DNA from: Streptomyces swartbergensis | GTDB lineage: Bacteria > Actinomycetota > Actinomycetes > Streptomycetales > Streptomycetaceae | DNA: 46,821 bases | Direction: 5' to 3' | Assembly: GCF_002148965.1 (NCBI RefSeq) | Contig: NZ_NGFN01000006.1 | Coordinates: 1 to 46,821 of the forward strand | Shown: positions 22,254 to 30,241 of the stretch, in pieces | How the letters are laid out: the number at the start of each line of letters is the position of its first letter | Position numbering within the stretch: position 1 is the stretch's first letter | Notes under the pieces: model-generated | The model's database searches: none | Told to the model about the DNA's origin: nothing | Seen by the model: only the letters and a program-made list of their open reading frames with translations | Program-made: the position numbers and the translations under genes

Positions 22254-22759
22254 AGGCGAGCGAGTCCGCTCTGGAGAAGGAAGCCTGGATCTCGGCCGTT
22301 CTGCTGGACTGGGGATCCTGCGGTCGGGTCGTGTACGTCGACGACGTACCGGTGGGCTTCGTGCTCTACGCTCCGCCCGCCTATGTACCGCGCTCCACGG
22401 CGTTCCCCACGAGTCCCGTCTCCCCCGACGCGGTTCAGCTGATGACCGCGTTCATCGTGCCGGGGTACCAGGGGCAGGGACTGGGCCGGGTGATGGTCCA
22501 GACGGTCGCCAAGGATCTGCTGCGGCGCGGGTTCAAAGCGATCGAGGCGTTCGGAGATGCGCGCTGGAAGGAACCGGCCTGTGTGCTGCCCGCCGACCAT
22601 CTCCTGGCGGTGGGTTTCAAGACGGTCCGGCAGCACCCCACCTATCCCCGGCTGAGGCTGGAACTGCGGTCGACGCTTTCCTGGAAGGAAGACGTCGAGA
22701 TGGCGTTGGATCGGCTCCTGGGAGCCGTACAGAAGGAGCCGGCGCTGCGACCGCTGTAG
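22142..22759 (+). CDS. GNAT family N-acetyltransferase
   Basis: 205 residues. A GNAT fold with acetyl-CoA binding motif A: QLMTAFIVPGYQGQGLGRVM (about residues 99-118), with the Q-G-x-G-L-G loop. The N-terminal CRSCVFWELDP is characteristic of the Streptomyces proteins found here beside parB. The substrate is unknown. GAGGAA lies 8 nt before the ATG. It converges with trxA across a terminator that abuts a parS site. Confidence 0.85.
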   Translation: MGRRLVPLTLDNLQDLPKRCRSCVFWELDPVSGEAAVKASESALEKEAWISAVLLDWGSCGRVVYVDDVPVGFVLYAPPAYVPRSTAFPTSPVSPDAVQLMTAFIVPGYQGQGLGRVMVQTVAKDLLRRGFKAIEAFGDARWKEPACVLPADHLLAVGFKTVRQHPTYPRLRLELRSTLSWKEDVEMALDRLLGAVQKEPALRPL

Positions 22760-22773
22760 AGGAAGCAGTCAAA

Positions 22774-22807
22774 CGAATGGGCCAACCCTTCCGGGTTGGC
22801 CCATTCG
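22774..22807. terminator. bidirectional terminator between the GNAT gene and trxA
   Basis: A perfect 15-bp stem, 22774-22788 with 22793-22807, and a TTCC loop. AAA precedes it and TGTTT follows it. The following T run is the first part of the parS at 22809. Confidence 0.9.
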
Positions 22808-22808
22808 T

Positions 22809-22822
22809 GTTTCACGTGAAAC
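22809..22822. promoter_or_regulatory. parS: parS site abutting a terminator
   Basis: Perfect 14-bp palindrome 1 bp after the terminator stem and 31 bp from the trxA stop. Confidence 0.97.
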
Positions 22823-22852
22823 ATGCACCGTCGCTCAGACGGCACCGCCGGT

Positions 22853-23185
22853 TCACTCGGCGATGAACTCCTCGAGGTCGCGAACGATCGCGGCCTTCGG
22901 CTTGGCACCCACGATGGTCTTGGCGACCTCGCCACCCTGGTAGACGTTCAGCGTCGGGATGGACATGACGCCGTACTTGGCGGCCGTACCCGGGTTCTCG
23001 TCGATGTTCAGCTTGACGACCTCGATCTTGTCGCCGTACTCGGAGGCGATCGCCTCGAGGGACGGCGCGATCTGGCGGCACGGACCGCACCAGGCGGCCC
23101 AGAAGTCCACCAGGACGGGCTTGTCGCTCTTGAGGACGTCCTGCTCGAAGGAATCGTCGGTCACATTCTTCAGGGTGCCGGCCAC
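22853..23185 (-). CDS. trxA: thioredoxin
   Basis: 110 residues from GTG 23185 (VAGTLKNVTDDSFEQ). A disulfide reductase with the WCGPC active site (WAAWCGPCRQ, residues 30-38) and the cis-Pro loop SIPTLNVY near 75-82. AAGGAG lies 6 nt upstream of the start. The frame extends far upstream through trxB, but that part is a shadow. It follows trxB by 47 nt as the trxBA operon. Confidence 0.98.
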   Translation of the reverse strand: MAGTLKNVTDDSFEQDVLKSDKPVLVDFWAAWCGPCRQIAPSLEAIASEYGDKIEVVKLNIDENPGTAAKYGVMSIPTLNVYQGGEVAKTIVGAKPKAAIVRDLEEFIAE

Positions 23186-23232
23186 GGCGGGCTCCTTAAC
23201 TGGTTGGTGCGTGGGGCGGGTAGGGAGAGAGG

Positions 23233-24201
23233 TCAGACAGCGGTCTTCTCGGGCTCGGGCTGCTCCTCGTCCGCGAGGGCGGCGAGGTAGCGCTCGGCGT
23301 CGAGAGCGGCGGCACAGCCGGTACCGGCCGCTGTGATCGCCTGACGGTAGGTGTGGTCGACCACGTCGCCTGCACCGAAGACACCGGTCAGGTTGGTGCG
23401 CGTCGACGGCGCGGCAACCTTCAGGTAGCCCTCGTCGTCCAGGTCGAGCTGACCCTTGAAGAGCTCGGTGCGTGGGTCGTGACCGATGGCGATGAAGAGA
23501 CCGGTCACCGGCAGGTCCGAAAGCTCGCCGGTCTTGAGGTTGCGCAGCTTCAGGCCCGAGAGCTTCGGGTCGCCCTGGATCTCGGCGACCTCGCTGTCCC
23601 ACACGAACGTGATCTTCGGATCGGCGAAGGCGCGCTCCTGCATGGCCTTGGAGGCGCGCAGGGTGTCACGGCGGTGCACGACGGTCACGGACTTGGCGAA
23701 CCGGGAGAGGAAGGTGGCCTCCTCCATGGCGGTGTCGCCACCACCGATCACGGCGATGTCCTGGTCCTTGAAGAAGAACCCGTCACAAGTGGCGCACCAG
23801 GACACTCCACGGCCGGAGAGGGCGTCCTCGTTCGGCAGGCCGAGCTTGCGGTGCTGCGAGCCGGTGGCGACGATGACGGCCTTGGCCCGGTGGACGGTAC
23901 CTGACGTGTCCGTGACGGTCTTGATCTCACCGGTCAGATCGACGGCGACGATGTCGTCCGGGACGAGCTCGGCCCCGAAGCGCTCCGCCTGGGCGCGCAT
24001 GTTGTCCATGAGCTCGGGGCCCATGATGCCGTCCTGGAAGCCAGGGAAGTTCTCGACGTCGGTGGTGTTCATGAGCGCGCCGCCGGCGGTGACGGCGCCC
24101 TCGAACACCAGTGGCTTCAGCGACGCGCGCGCGGTGTAGAGCGCCGCCGTATAGCCGGCGGGCCCGGAGCCGATGATGATCACGTTACGGACGTCGCTCA
24201 C
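23233..24201 (-). CDS. trxB: thioredoxin reductase
   Basis: 322 residues. A flavoenzyme that passes electrons from NADPH to thioredoxin. The FAD motif is [14 protein letters not shown] at the N-terminus. The redox pair is CATC in [11 protein letters not shown] near 135-138. The NADPH motif is [11 protein letters not shown]. The C-terminal FAD contact is [18 protein letters not shown]. It is preceded by a SigR-type promoter, so induction by thiol oxidation is expected. Confidence 0.98.
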   Translation of the reverse strand: MSDVRNVIIIGSGPAGYTAALYTARASLKPLVFEGAVTAGGALMNTTDVENFPGFQDGIMGPELMDNMRAQAERFGAELVPDDIVAVDLTGEIKTVTDTSGTVHRAKAVIVATGSQHRKLGLPNEDALSGRGVSWCATCDGFFFKDQDIAVIGGGDTAMEEATFLSRFAKSVTVVHRRDTLRASKAMQERAFADPKITFVWDSEVAEIQGDPKLSGLKLRNLKTGELSDLPVTGLFIAIGHDPRTELFKGQLDLDDEGYLKVAAPSTRTNLTGVFGAGDVVDHTYRQAITAAGTGCAAALDAERYLAALADEEQPEPEKTAV

Positions 24202-24240
24202 GGCTTGATTCCTCGTCTCTGGACTGCGTCGTTCGACCGG

Positions 24241-24261
24241 GGGGAGCTCCTCTCGGAGCTC
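24241..24261 (-). promoter_or_regulatory. hairpin in the trxB leader
   Basis: A 7-bp stem GAGCTCC/GGAGCTC (24244-24250 with 24255-24261), loop TCTC. It would form near the 5' end of the transcript from the SigR-type promoter. Its role is unknown. Confidence 0.5.
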
Positions 24262-24271
24262 TCACCCCACC

Positions 24272-24299
24272 CAACGGATCCTAAGGGGCGCGCATTCCC
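24272..24299 (-). promoter_or_regulatory. SigR-type promoter of trxBA
   Basis: On the minus strand GGGAAT (24294-24299), exactly 18 nt, then GTTG (24272-24275). This is the disulfide-stress sigma factor SigR consensus, and trxBA is a known SigR target in S. coelicolor. The start would be near 24265, with a leader of about 65 nt. Confidence 0.85.
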
Positions 24300-24368
24300 G
24301 CTGTGTCCGGGCACACGGAGATGCGGTCCTGTGCCGGGTACGGCGCGGGATGAAGACGAAGACGTGCC

Positions 24369-25286
24369 TCAGGCGGACGGGTACGAGCGCTGAAGAAGGA
24401 CCTTGCCCGCGGCGGACGCCGCCGAATGATCCACACAGGTCGCGTCGACGATGTAGGCAGTGACACGCGTGGCGTCGGAGGCGTCGGGGAGCAACACCAG
24501 CATGGCCTTCTTCCCCTGATACCTGCCGTTCTCGACAGCGAGGGCCGTGTCCTTGCGCCCGATGCCGTCGCGGACGCATCCGGGCACTGTGGGCTCCCTG
24601 AACACCTGGTTGGTGCCGGGGGCGGTCGCCGCGCCGAAGGGCGTACGGGTGCCGCCCTTCTTGGTCTGGTTCTCCGCCAGGAGATCGGTGACCTGCTTCT
24701 CGAGCTTCCCCGCGGAGAAAGTGTCCGCAGGGGCGGTCTGCTGCCCGCCGGCCGTGTCCTGCGGGGGCTTGCCGTCGCCGAGTGACGACAGCAGGACGGA
24801 GCCCAGTCCTAGGGCGGCGACTGTGAAGACAGTCCCCAGAACGGCGATCCTCCGGCGCCCATTGCGCGTGCGGCCCCTGCGGCCCGGGCCGGTGGTAGAA
24901 GAGCGGGGATGCCCGGCGGGCCGGTCGGCGGGTGTCGATGTTTCACGTGAAACATGCGCAGCGCTGTCGTCCTCGGACGCGGGCCGGGGAGGACTCACCG
25001 GCGTCTGGCTCTCTGCGGTCTCCGGCCCCGTGGCGTTCAGCAGGGCCTCGGCGGCGAGGGCGGCATCGATGCGGCCTGCGACGTCGGCGGGCATGCGGGG
25101 TGGGCCCGGCAGCGTGCCGAGCAGCCCGCGGATCTCCTCCAAGGAGGCGTAGACGTCCGCGCAGAGCTCGCACCCGTCCAGGTGCCGGCGTACGTCCGCG
25201 CTCCGGGACGGGGGGAGAAGGCCCTCGGCGAGGTCGGAGATCTCCGCGACGTCCGGGTGCCCGGCCATGTCTGTCGTCGACGTCAC
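24369..25286 (-). CDS. zinc-finger anti-sigma factor partner of SigM
   Basis: 305 residues. The N-terminal ZAS zinc-binding signature H-x3-C-x2-C is at His35, Cys39, Cys42 (RRHLDGCELCADV), followed by a helix that would clamp the sigma factor. A disordered linker includes VSRET (112-116), encoded by a parS site. One membrane helix is near 147-168 (IAVLGTVFTVAALGLGSVLL). An extracytoplasmic domain of about 135 residues follows. It overlaps sigM by 4 nt, the usual arrangement for a cognate anti-sigma. The signal sensed is unknown. Confidence 0.88.
   Translation of the reverse strand: MTSTTDMAGHPDVAEISDLAEGLLPPSRSADVRRHLDGCELCADVYASLEEIRGLLGTLPGPPRMPADVAGRIDAALAAEALLNATGPETAESQTPVSPPRPASEDDSAAHVSRETSTPADRPAGHPRSSTTGPGRRGRTRNGRRRIAVLGTVFTVAALGLGSVLLSSLGDGKPPQDTAGGQQTAPADTFSAGKLEKQVTDLLAENQTKKGGTRTPFGAATAPGTNQVFREPTVPGCVRDGIGRKDTALAVENGRYQGKKAMLVLLPDASDATRVTAYIVDATCVDHSAASAAGKVLLQRSYPSA
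24940..24953. promoter_or_regulatory. parS: parS site inside the anti-sigma gene
   Basis: Perfect 14-bp palindrome in the linker-coding part of the gene, read as VSRET. Confidence 0.97.
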
Positions 25287-26008
25287 GCTCGTCCACCTCC
25301 GCCCTTCACTGCCGCTGGGTCGCTCGGTCCTGTGTCCGGTGGTCCCGCTCGGGGCGGTCCCGCTGCGGGTGGGACGGCTGGCCCCTGCGTCCGGTTCCGT
25401 TCCCCGCCCGGCTTCTTGCTCTCACCGTTGCCGTCCGGCCGTAGATGGGTGAGCAGCGGCAGGAGTCTGGCTCTGCCGCGCGCACATCGGCTCTTCACCG
25501 TGCCGGTCGGCACGTCGAGGATGCGGGCCGCCTCCGCGACCGGGTAGCCCTGCATGTCCACCAGGACGAGCGCCGCTCGCTGGTCGGCCGGCAGGGTCCC
25601 CAGGGCTTCGATGAGCTGCCGGTGCAGATCGTTCCGCTCGGCGGGCGCCGAGGCCGACTCGTGCGGCTCCAGCAGCTGCTCCAGGCGCTCGGTGTCGTCG
25701 ACCGGTGAGGTCTTCCGGGAGGCGACCTTGCGGGCGCGGTCCAGGCAGGCGTTCACCGTGATCCTGTGCAGCCACGTCGTGACGGCCGACTGGCCCCGGA
25801 AGGTGTGGGCGGCCCGGTAGGCGGAGACGAGGGCGTCCTGTACCGCGTCAGCGGCCTCCTCGCGGTCTCCCAGCGTCCGCAGGGCGACGGCCCAGAGGCG
25901 ATCGCGGTGCCGCCGAACGATCTCACCGAAGGCGTCGGGGTCTCCCTCGACATGCCGGGCGAGGAGGTCCGCATCACTTGCACCGCTGTGCTCGGCGCGG
26001 TCCGCCAT
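25283..26008 (-). CDS. sigM: ECF sigma factor SigM
   Basis: 241 residues. Region 2 lies at about 15-85 (DAFGEIVRRHRDRLWAVALR, DREEAADAVQDALVSAYRAA, TWLHRITVNACLDRARK). Region 4 lies at about 130-185 (LPADQRAALVLVDMQGYPVA, EAARILDVPTGTVKSRCARG). A Pro/Gly-rich tail of about 50 residues follows. ECF factors direct RNA polymerase to stress promoters. The neighbours (murJ, pseudokinase, anti-sigma) suggest envelope stress, an inference. The gene starts 25 nt after the pseudokinase gene. The SigM name follows the S. coelicolor gene at this locus. Confidence 0.9.
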   Translation of the reverse strand: MADRAEHSGASDADLLARHVEGDPDAFGEIVRRHRDRLWAVALRTLGDREEAADAVQDALVSAYRAAHTFRGQSAVTTWLHRITVNACLDRARKVASRKTSPVDDTERLEQLLEPHESASAPAERNDLHRQLIEALGTLPADQRAALVLVDMQGYPVAEAARILDVPTGTVKSRCARGRARLLPLLTHLRPDGNGESKKPGGERNRTQGPAVPPAAGPPRAGPPDTGPSDPAAVKGGGGRA

Positions 26009-26033
26009 CCAACCCCCTGCCCTCTGTCGGTAA

Positions 26034-27752
26034 TCAGCCCGTGAACTTCACTTCGGTGATGGCCTGCTTGTAACCCGAGTTGCTGAAGTTGGCGGGGTCG
26101 TCACCGGAGTATGGCAGCGCCGTCAGCCAGACCAGGATGTAGCGGCTTTTCACCGGCTTGTCGACGGTCACTTTCGCTGAGGTGCTGCTCGTCGTCACGG
26201 TACCGAGCTCCTTCATGGAGCTCAGTGGCGTGGACGAACCGAGGGAGTCGGTCGCGTACAGCTCGATGGTGGTGTGGTCGTTGCCGTACCGCAAGGAGAG
26301 GGTCGCGGCCGACACCTCCTGCTCGGACCCGAGGTCGTAGACGATGCCGACACCGGGCTTTATCACCATCTTCGGGCCGTCGAGGTAGCTGTTGGTGCGC
26401 CAGCCCGTGGAGGTGTTGCCGTCGTAGGTCTTGGTCACGTCCGTGGGGTGCTGGGCGTCGCCCTTGGCGACGTACTCCTCGGCGCCCTTGATGGCGATCG
26501 GCTTCGGTGCCGGGCGATTCCTGTTCTTGTCGCCGTCCTGGTTGTTCTGCGTCTGGCCCGGGTCCTCGTTCTTGCCCCCCTGGTCCATGAGCGCGTCCGC
26601 CAGCTGCCAGCTGCCGAGGCCCAGCGCGGCGATGAGGAGCGCGGACACGGCCCACTTCAGGGCCTTGCCCGTGCGGCTCTGCAACGGGGGCGGCGGGGTC
26701 GGGACCGGCTGGGCGGCACCGGGGCGCGGGGCCTGGCGGCCGTACGTGCCCTGCTGGTACGCAGTGCGCTGGTACTCGGGCGGGGCGGTGAACGCCGGCT
26801 CCGGCGGGCGGATGCGCGGCATCTCGCCGATCGCCTTCACCAGCTCCTCCGGCGTGGTGCACGGCGACTCGTGCCGGGAGGCGGTGGCGCCGTCGTTGAC
26901 GAGCGCGCGCATGGAGAGTTCCGAGAGACCGCGGTGCACACCGGCACGCACCTGGTCGGGCGCGATCAGGCCGATGTCCTTCGGCAGGCCGGACAGCCCG
27001 TAGGCGTCGCTCTCGTACGGCCAGCGCTGGGTGAGCGCCGCGTACAGCAGGGCGCCGATGGCCTCGGTGTCGGTGCGCTGGGGGGTGTCGGACGCGACGC
27101 CCCGCAGCGCGGCGTTCACCGCGAGTCCGCGGATGCGCCACTGGCCGGTCGAGGCACGCAGGACGGCGTTGGGGTTCAGCCGCAGATGGGCCAGACCCTC
27201 GCGATGGGCGGCGGCCATGGCGGAGGAGACCTGGCTGACCATCTGGTAGGCGTCGTACGGCTCCAGCGGCCCGGAGGCGAGGAGCGTGGTCAGTTCCGTC
27301 GCGTCCGGAAGCCACTCGTGAACGACGTAGACGAGGTCGTTCTCCTCCACCGCGTCCAGCACCTGGACGAAGCGCGGATCGCCCAGGAGAGCGGAGGAGC
27401 GGGCGGCGGCCAGGACGGACCGGGCCCGTGAGTGGTCCGCCGGCAGAATGTGCACGCCGACGGCACGGCGGAGCTTCTCGTCCACGGCACGCCAACTGCT
27501 GAAACCGTCCAGACGGGTGACGCACTCCTCGAGGCGGTAGCGTCTGGCGAGTTTGTGACCACTGTGCAGTTCAGCCGGCGAGGTCTTCCCGGAACCGTCG
27601 GTCCGGGTGCTCTCCTGTACCTCGTCGCTGTCCGTGTCCCGCTCCCGGTTCTTGGCCACCCCGTCGGCCGTGGACTGGTCCGCCTGTGCGGTCAGCGACG
27701 TCTCGTCGCTGTTGTCTGCCACGTCGACGGCAGCCGTACTCCGTTCCGCCAC
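26034..27752 (-). CDS. membrane-anchored pseudokinase with extracellular discoidin-like domain (MviN C-terminal type)
   Basis: 572 residues from GTG 27752 (VAERSTAAVD), chosen over GTG 27833 because GGAGGCAGGAA precedes it and codons upstream lack G/C-ending bias. An acidic disordered N-terminus is followed by a protein-kinase fold at about 70-310. It is catalytically dead: the VAIK position reads VGVHIL, the HRD loop reads HLRLNPNAV, and DFG is replaced by RGLAV. One membrane helix lies at about 364-384. The extracellular 420-572 resembles an F5/8 discoidin-type sugar-binding sandwich (TYDGNTSTGWRTNSYLDGPK). This is the order found fused behind MurJ in mycobacterial MviN; here it is a separate gene after murJ. 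A regulatory scaffold role for lipid II flipping is inferred. Confidence 0.85.
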   Translation of the reverse strand: MAERSTAAVDVADNSDETSLTAQADQSTADGVAKNRERDTDSDEVQESTRTDGSGKTSPAELHSGHKLARRYRLEECVTRLDGFSSWRAVDEKLRRAVGVHILPADHSRARSVLAAARSSALLGDPRFVQVLDAVEENDLVYVVHEWLPDATELTTLLASGPLEPYDAYQMVSQVSSAMAAAHREGLAHLRLNPNAVLRASTGQWRIRGLAVNAALRGVASDTPQRTDTEAIGALLYAALTQRWPYESDAYGLSGLPKDIGLIAPDQVRAGVHRGLSELSMRALVNDGATASRHESPCTTPEELVKAIGEMPRIRPPEPAFTAPPEYQRTAYQQGTYGRQAPRPGAAQPVPTPPPPLQSRTGKALKWAVSALLIAALGLGSWQLADALMDQGGKNEDPGQTQNNQDGDKNRNRPAPKPIAIKGAEEYVAKGDAQHPTDVTKTYDGNTSTGWRTNSYLDGPKMVIKPGVGIVYDLGSEQEVSAATLSLRYGNDHTTIELYATDSLGSSTPLSSMKELGTVTTSSTSAKVTVDKPVKSRYILVWLTALPYSGDDPANFSNSGYKQAITEVKFTG

Positions 27753-27894
27753 CGTCGTTCCTGCCTCCCCATCCATTGCGCGCCGCCCGTCATCCGTTGT
27801 ACGCCGTCCGACGCCGAAACCAATTGTGCCCACAGTCCGCCGCTATGCACGACACGCGGTGGCTGACGATGGTTGTGCGCCTACCCTCCCCGAC

Positions 27895-30198
27895 TCAGCG
27901 TCCCAGCCGTCCGCGGACCATGCCGACCAGCGAGTTGAGTTCCTCGATGCGCATGCGACGGGCGGCGACGAAGAAGATCACGAGCAGCACGGCACCGCCC
28001 GCCAACACCGCGGCGAGCGAGCCCAGGACGCCCTGGCCGAGCGTGTGGCCGATGCCGTAGCAGGCCGCGCCGCTGAGCAGGGCTGCCGGGATCGACGCGA
28101 TGCACAGCCGGGCGTAGGTCCGCAGGACACGGGCGCCGTCGAGGTCCCCGCCGAGCCGCTTGCGCAGCCGGCGCCAGGCGACGCCGACGCCGATCGCGTA
28201 GGCCAGGCCGTACGAGGCGGCCATGCCGACCACGGCCCAGCGCGACGGGATGACGAAGTAGCAGACCGCCGAGGCGCCCGCGTTGACCGCGGCCACGATG
28301 ACCGTGTTGTAGAAGGGAGTTCGGGTGTCCTCGTAGGCGTAGAAGGCGCGCAGGACGACGTACTGCACGGAGTACGGAATCAGGCCGAGACCGAAGGCCA
28401 TCAGCATGAAGCCCATGTTGGTGGCCTCGCTGGTGCCCGAGGAGCCGAACATCAGCGTGCACATGGGGATGCCGAGCGAGAGGAAGCCGAACGCGATCGG
28501 CACGATGGCGACCGCCGTGTTGCGCAGGCCCTGGGAGATGTCGTCGCGCACGGCGCCGCCGTCGCCCTCCGCCGCCGAGCGCGACAGGCGTGGCAGCAGG
28601 GCGGCCATGAGGGAGACCGTGATGATGGCCTGGGGCAGGCCCCAGATGAGCTGTGCGTTGGCGTAAGCGGAAAAGCCGGTGCCGTCGACGGGCGAGGCCT
28701 TGCCCGCCGCGGTGGACAGCCAGACGACGACCATGGCGCCCGCCTGGTTGGCGAGGACGAAAAGCACCGTCCACTTGGCGAGCGTGACGGCCTTGCCGAG
28801 GCCCTGGCCCTTCCAGTCGAAGCGCAGCCGCAGCCGGAAGCCGGTCTCGCGCAGGTAGGGGATCATCGCCAGCGCCTGGACCACGAGGCCGAGCAGGACA
28901 CCGATGCCGAGGAGGCGCTGGCCCTCCGGCGGGATGGTCGTGACATTCATCTTGGAGTCGGCGGCGGTGCCGTAGACGTAGATGAACATGCCCAGCGTCA
29001 CGATGATGACGATGTTGTTCAGGACCGGGGTCCACATCATCGCGCCGAACTTCCCGCGGGCGTTGAGGATCTGGCCCATCACCACGTGGACGCCCATGAA
29101 GAAGATCGAGGGCAGGAAGTACTGGGCGAAGGTGATGGCGACCTGGTTCGCCGCGGGGTCGCTGGCGATCGAGGGGGACATCATGCGGATCAGGAGCGGC
29201 GCGCCGAAGATCCCCAGCGCGGTGAGTGCGCCGAGCGCCACCATGACGAGGGTCAGCAGGCGGTTGGCGTACGCCTCGCCGCCGTCCTCGTCCTCCTTCA
29301 TGGAGCGGACCAGCTGCGGAACGAAGACGGAGTTGAGACCGCCACCGACCGTGAGGATGTAGAGCATCGTCGGCAGCTGGTAGGCGATCTGGAAGGTGTC
29401 ACCGAGGAAACCGACGCCGATGGCCGACACGATCAGCGCGGAGCGGATGAAGCCGGTGAGGCGGGAGACCATCGTGCCCGCCGCCATCACGGCGCTGGAC
29501 TTCATCAGTCCCGTGGCGCGTCCGCCCTTCTTCGGAGCGGGTGAGGCGGCGGGCTCCGGAGCGGGGGTGTCGTCCACCGCCGGCGTCGCCGCAGTCTCGC
29601 CGGGAGCCGGGTACTGGCCCGCCGCGTACTGCCCCTGCGCCGCGTACTGCCCCTGCGCCATCTGACCGGGGGCCGGGGACGGGCCGGGGACCGACGGCGA
29701 CTCGTAGGACGGGTGGCCGCTGCCCTGCTGCTGGTCCCGGAAGAGGTGTGCGAACGCGTCCGGCTCCTGGCGCGGCTCGCCCGCCTGGGAGACGAGGTCG
29801 TCCACGCCCACGAACTGGGTGGTCCGGGCGTCGTCGCCGTACGGCAGGTGTCGCGTCGGGCCCTCCGGCTCCGGCGGGGGCGTCTGGGCCCACACCCGCG
29901 GGTCGGGCGCGTACGGCGACTGCGGCGGCTGGGCGTACAGCTGCTGCGGCTCGTATGTGCCCGGAGGGGGCGGGGGGTGCGCGGCGCGGTCGTAGCGTGC
30001 CTCGGCGACCGGGTCCTGGGCGGAGAGGTCCTGTGCCCGGTAGGGGTCCTGGGCGTAGGCGTCCTGGAGGTACATGTCCGCGGGCGGCTGCGGCGGCACC
30101 TGGCCGTGCTCGGGCGGCGGTCCCTCGGGCCCGCCCGACTCGGGGTGGCCCGAGCTGCCCACGCCACGGCCGTGGTCACCGTCGTACGGCGCGTTCAT
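27895..30198 (-). CDS. murJ: lipid II flippase MurJ (MviN)
   Basis: 767 residues. The flippase core starts near residue 226 (GRATGLMKSSAVMAAGTMVS) and has about 14 membrane helices of the MOP exporter fold, ending in a short basic tail. It moves lipid-linked peptidoglycan precursor across the membrane. The family is normally about 510-550 residues; the extra 225 N-terminal residues are a cytoplasmic disordered tail rich in Pro, Gln and Tyr, with short GQYAA repeats and a Thr motif RTTQFVG that could be a kinase/FHA target (inference). GAGGTGGGG precedes the ATG. It lies between the DUF6049 gene (43 nt gap) and the pseudokinase gene. Confidence 0.96.
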   Translation of the reverse strand: MNAPYDGDHGRGVGSSGHPESGGPEGPPPEHGQVPPQPPADMYLQDAYAQDPYRAQDLSAQDPVAEARYDRAAHPPPPPGTYEPQQLYAQPPQSPYAPDPRVWAQTPPPEPEGPTRHLPYGDDARTTQFVGVDDLVSQAGEPRQEPDAFAHLFRDQQQGSGHPSYESPSVPGPSPAPGQMAQGQYAAQGQYAAGQYPAPGETAATPAVDDTPAPEPAASPAPKKGGRATGLMKSSAVMAAGTMVSRLTGFIRSALIVSAIGVGFLGDTFQIAYQLPTMLYILTVGGGLNSVFVPQLVRSMKEDEDGGEAYANRLLTLVMVALGALTALGIFGAPLLIRMMSPSIASDPAANQVAITFAQYFLPSIFFMGVHVVMGQILNARGKFGAMMWTPVLNNIVIIVTLGMFIYVYGTAADSKMNVTTIPPEGQRLLGIGVLLGLVVQALAMIPYLRETGFRLRLRFDWKGQGLGKAVTLAKWTVLFVLANQAGAMVVVWLSTAAGKASPVDGTGFSAYANAQLIWGLPQAIITVSLMAALLPRLSRSAAEGDGGAVRDDISQGLRNTAVAIVPIAFGFLSLGIPMCTLMFGSSGTSEATNMGFMLMAFGLGLIPYSVQYVVLRAFYAYEDTRTPFYNTVIVAAVNAGASAVCYFVIPSRWAVVGMAASYGLAYAIGVGVAWRRLRKRLGGDLDGARVLRTYARLCIASIPAALLSGAACYGIGHTLGQGVLGSLAAVLAGGAVLLVIFFVAARRMRIEELNSLVGMVRGRLGR

Positions 30199-30241
30199 GG
30201 TTACCCCACCTCATCGTCCCGGGCCCACCGGCCACGACATC

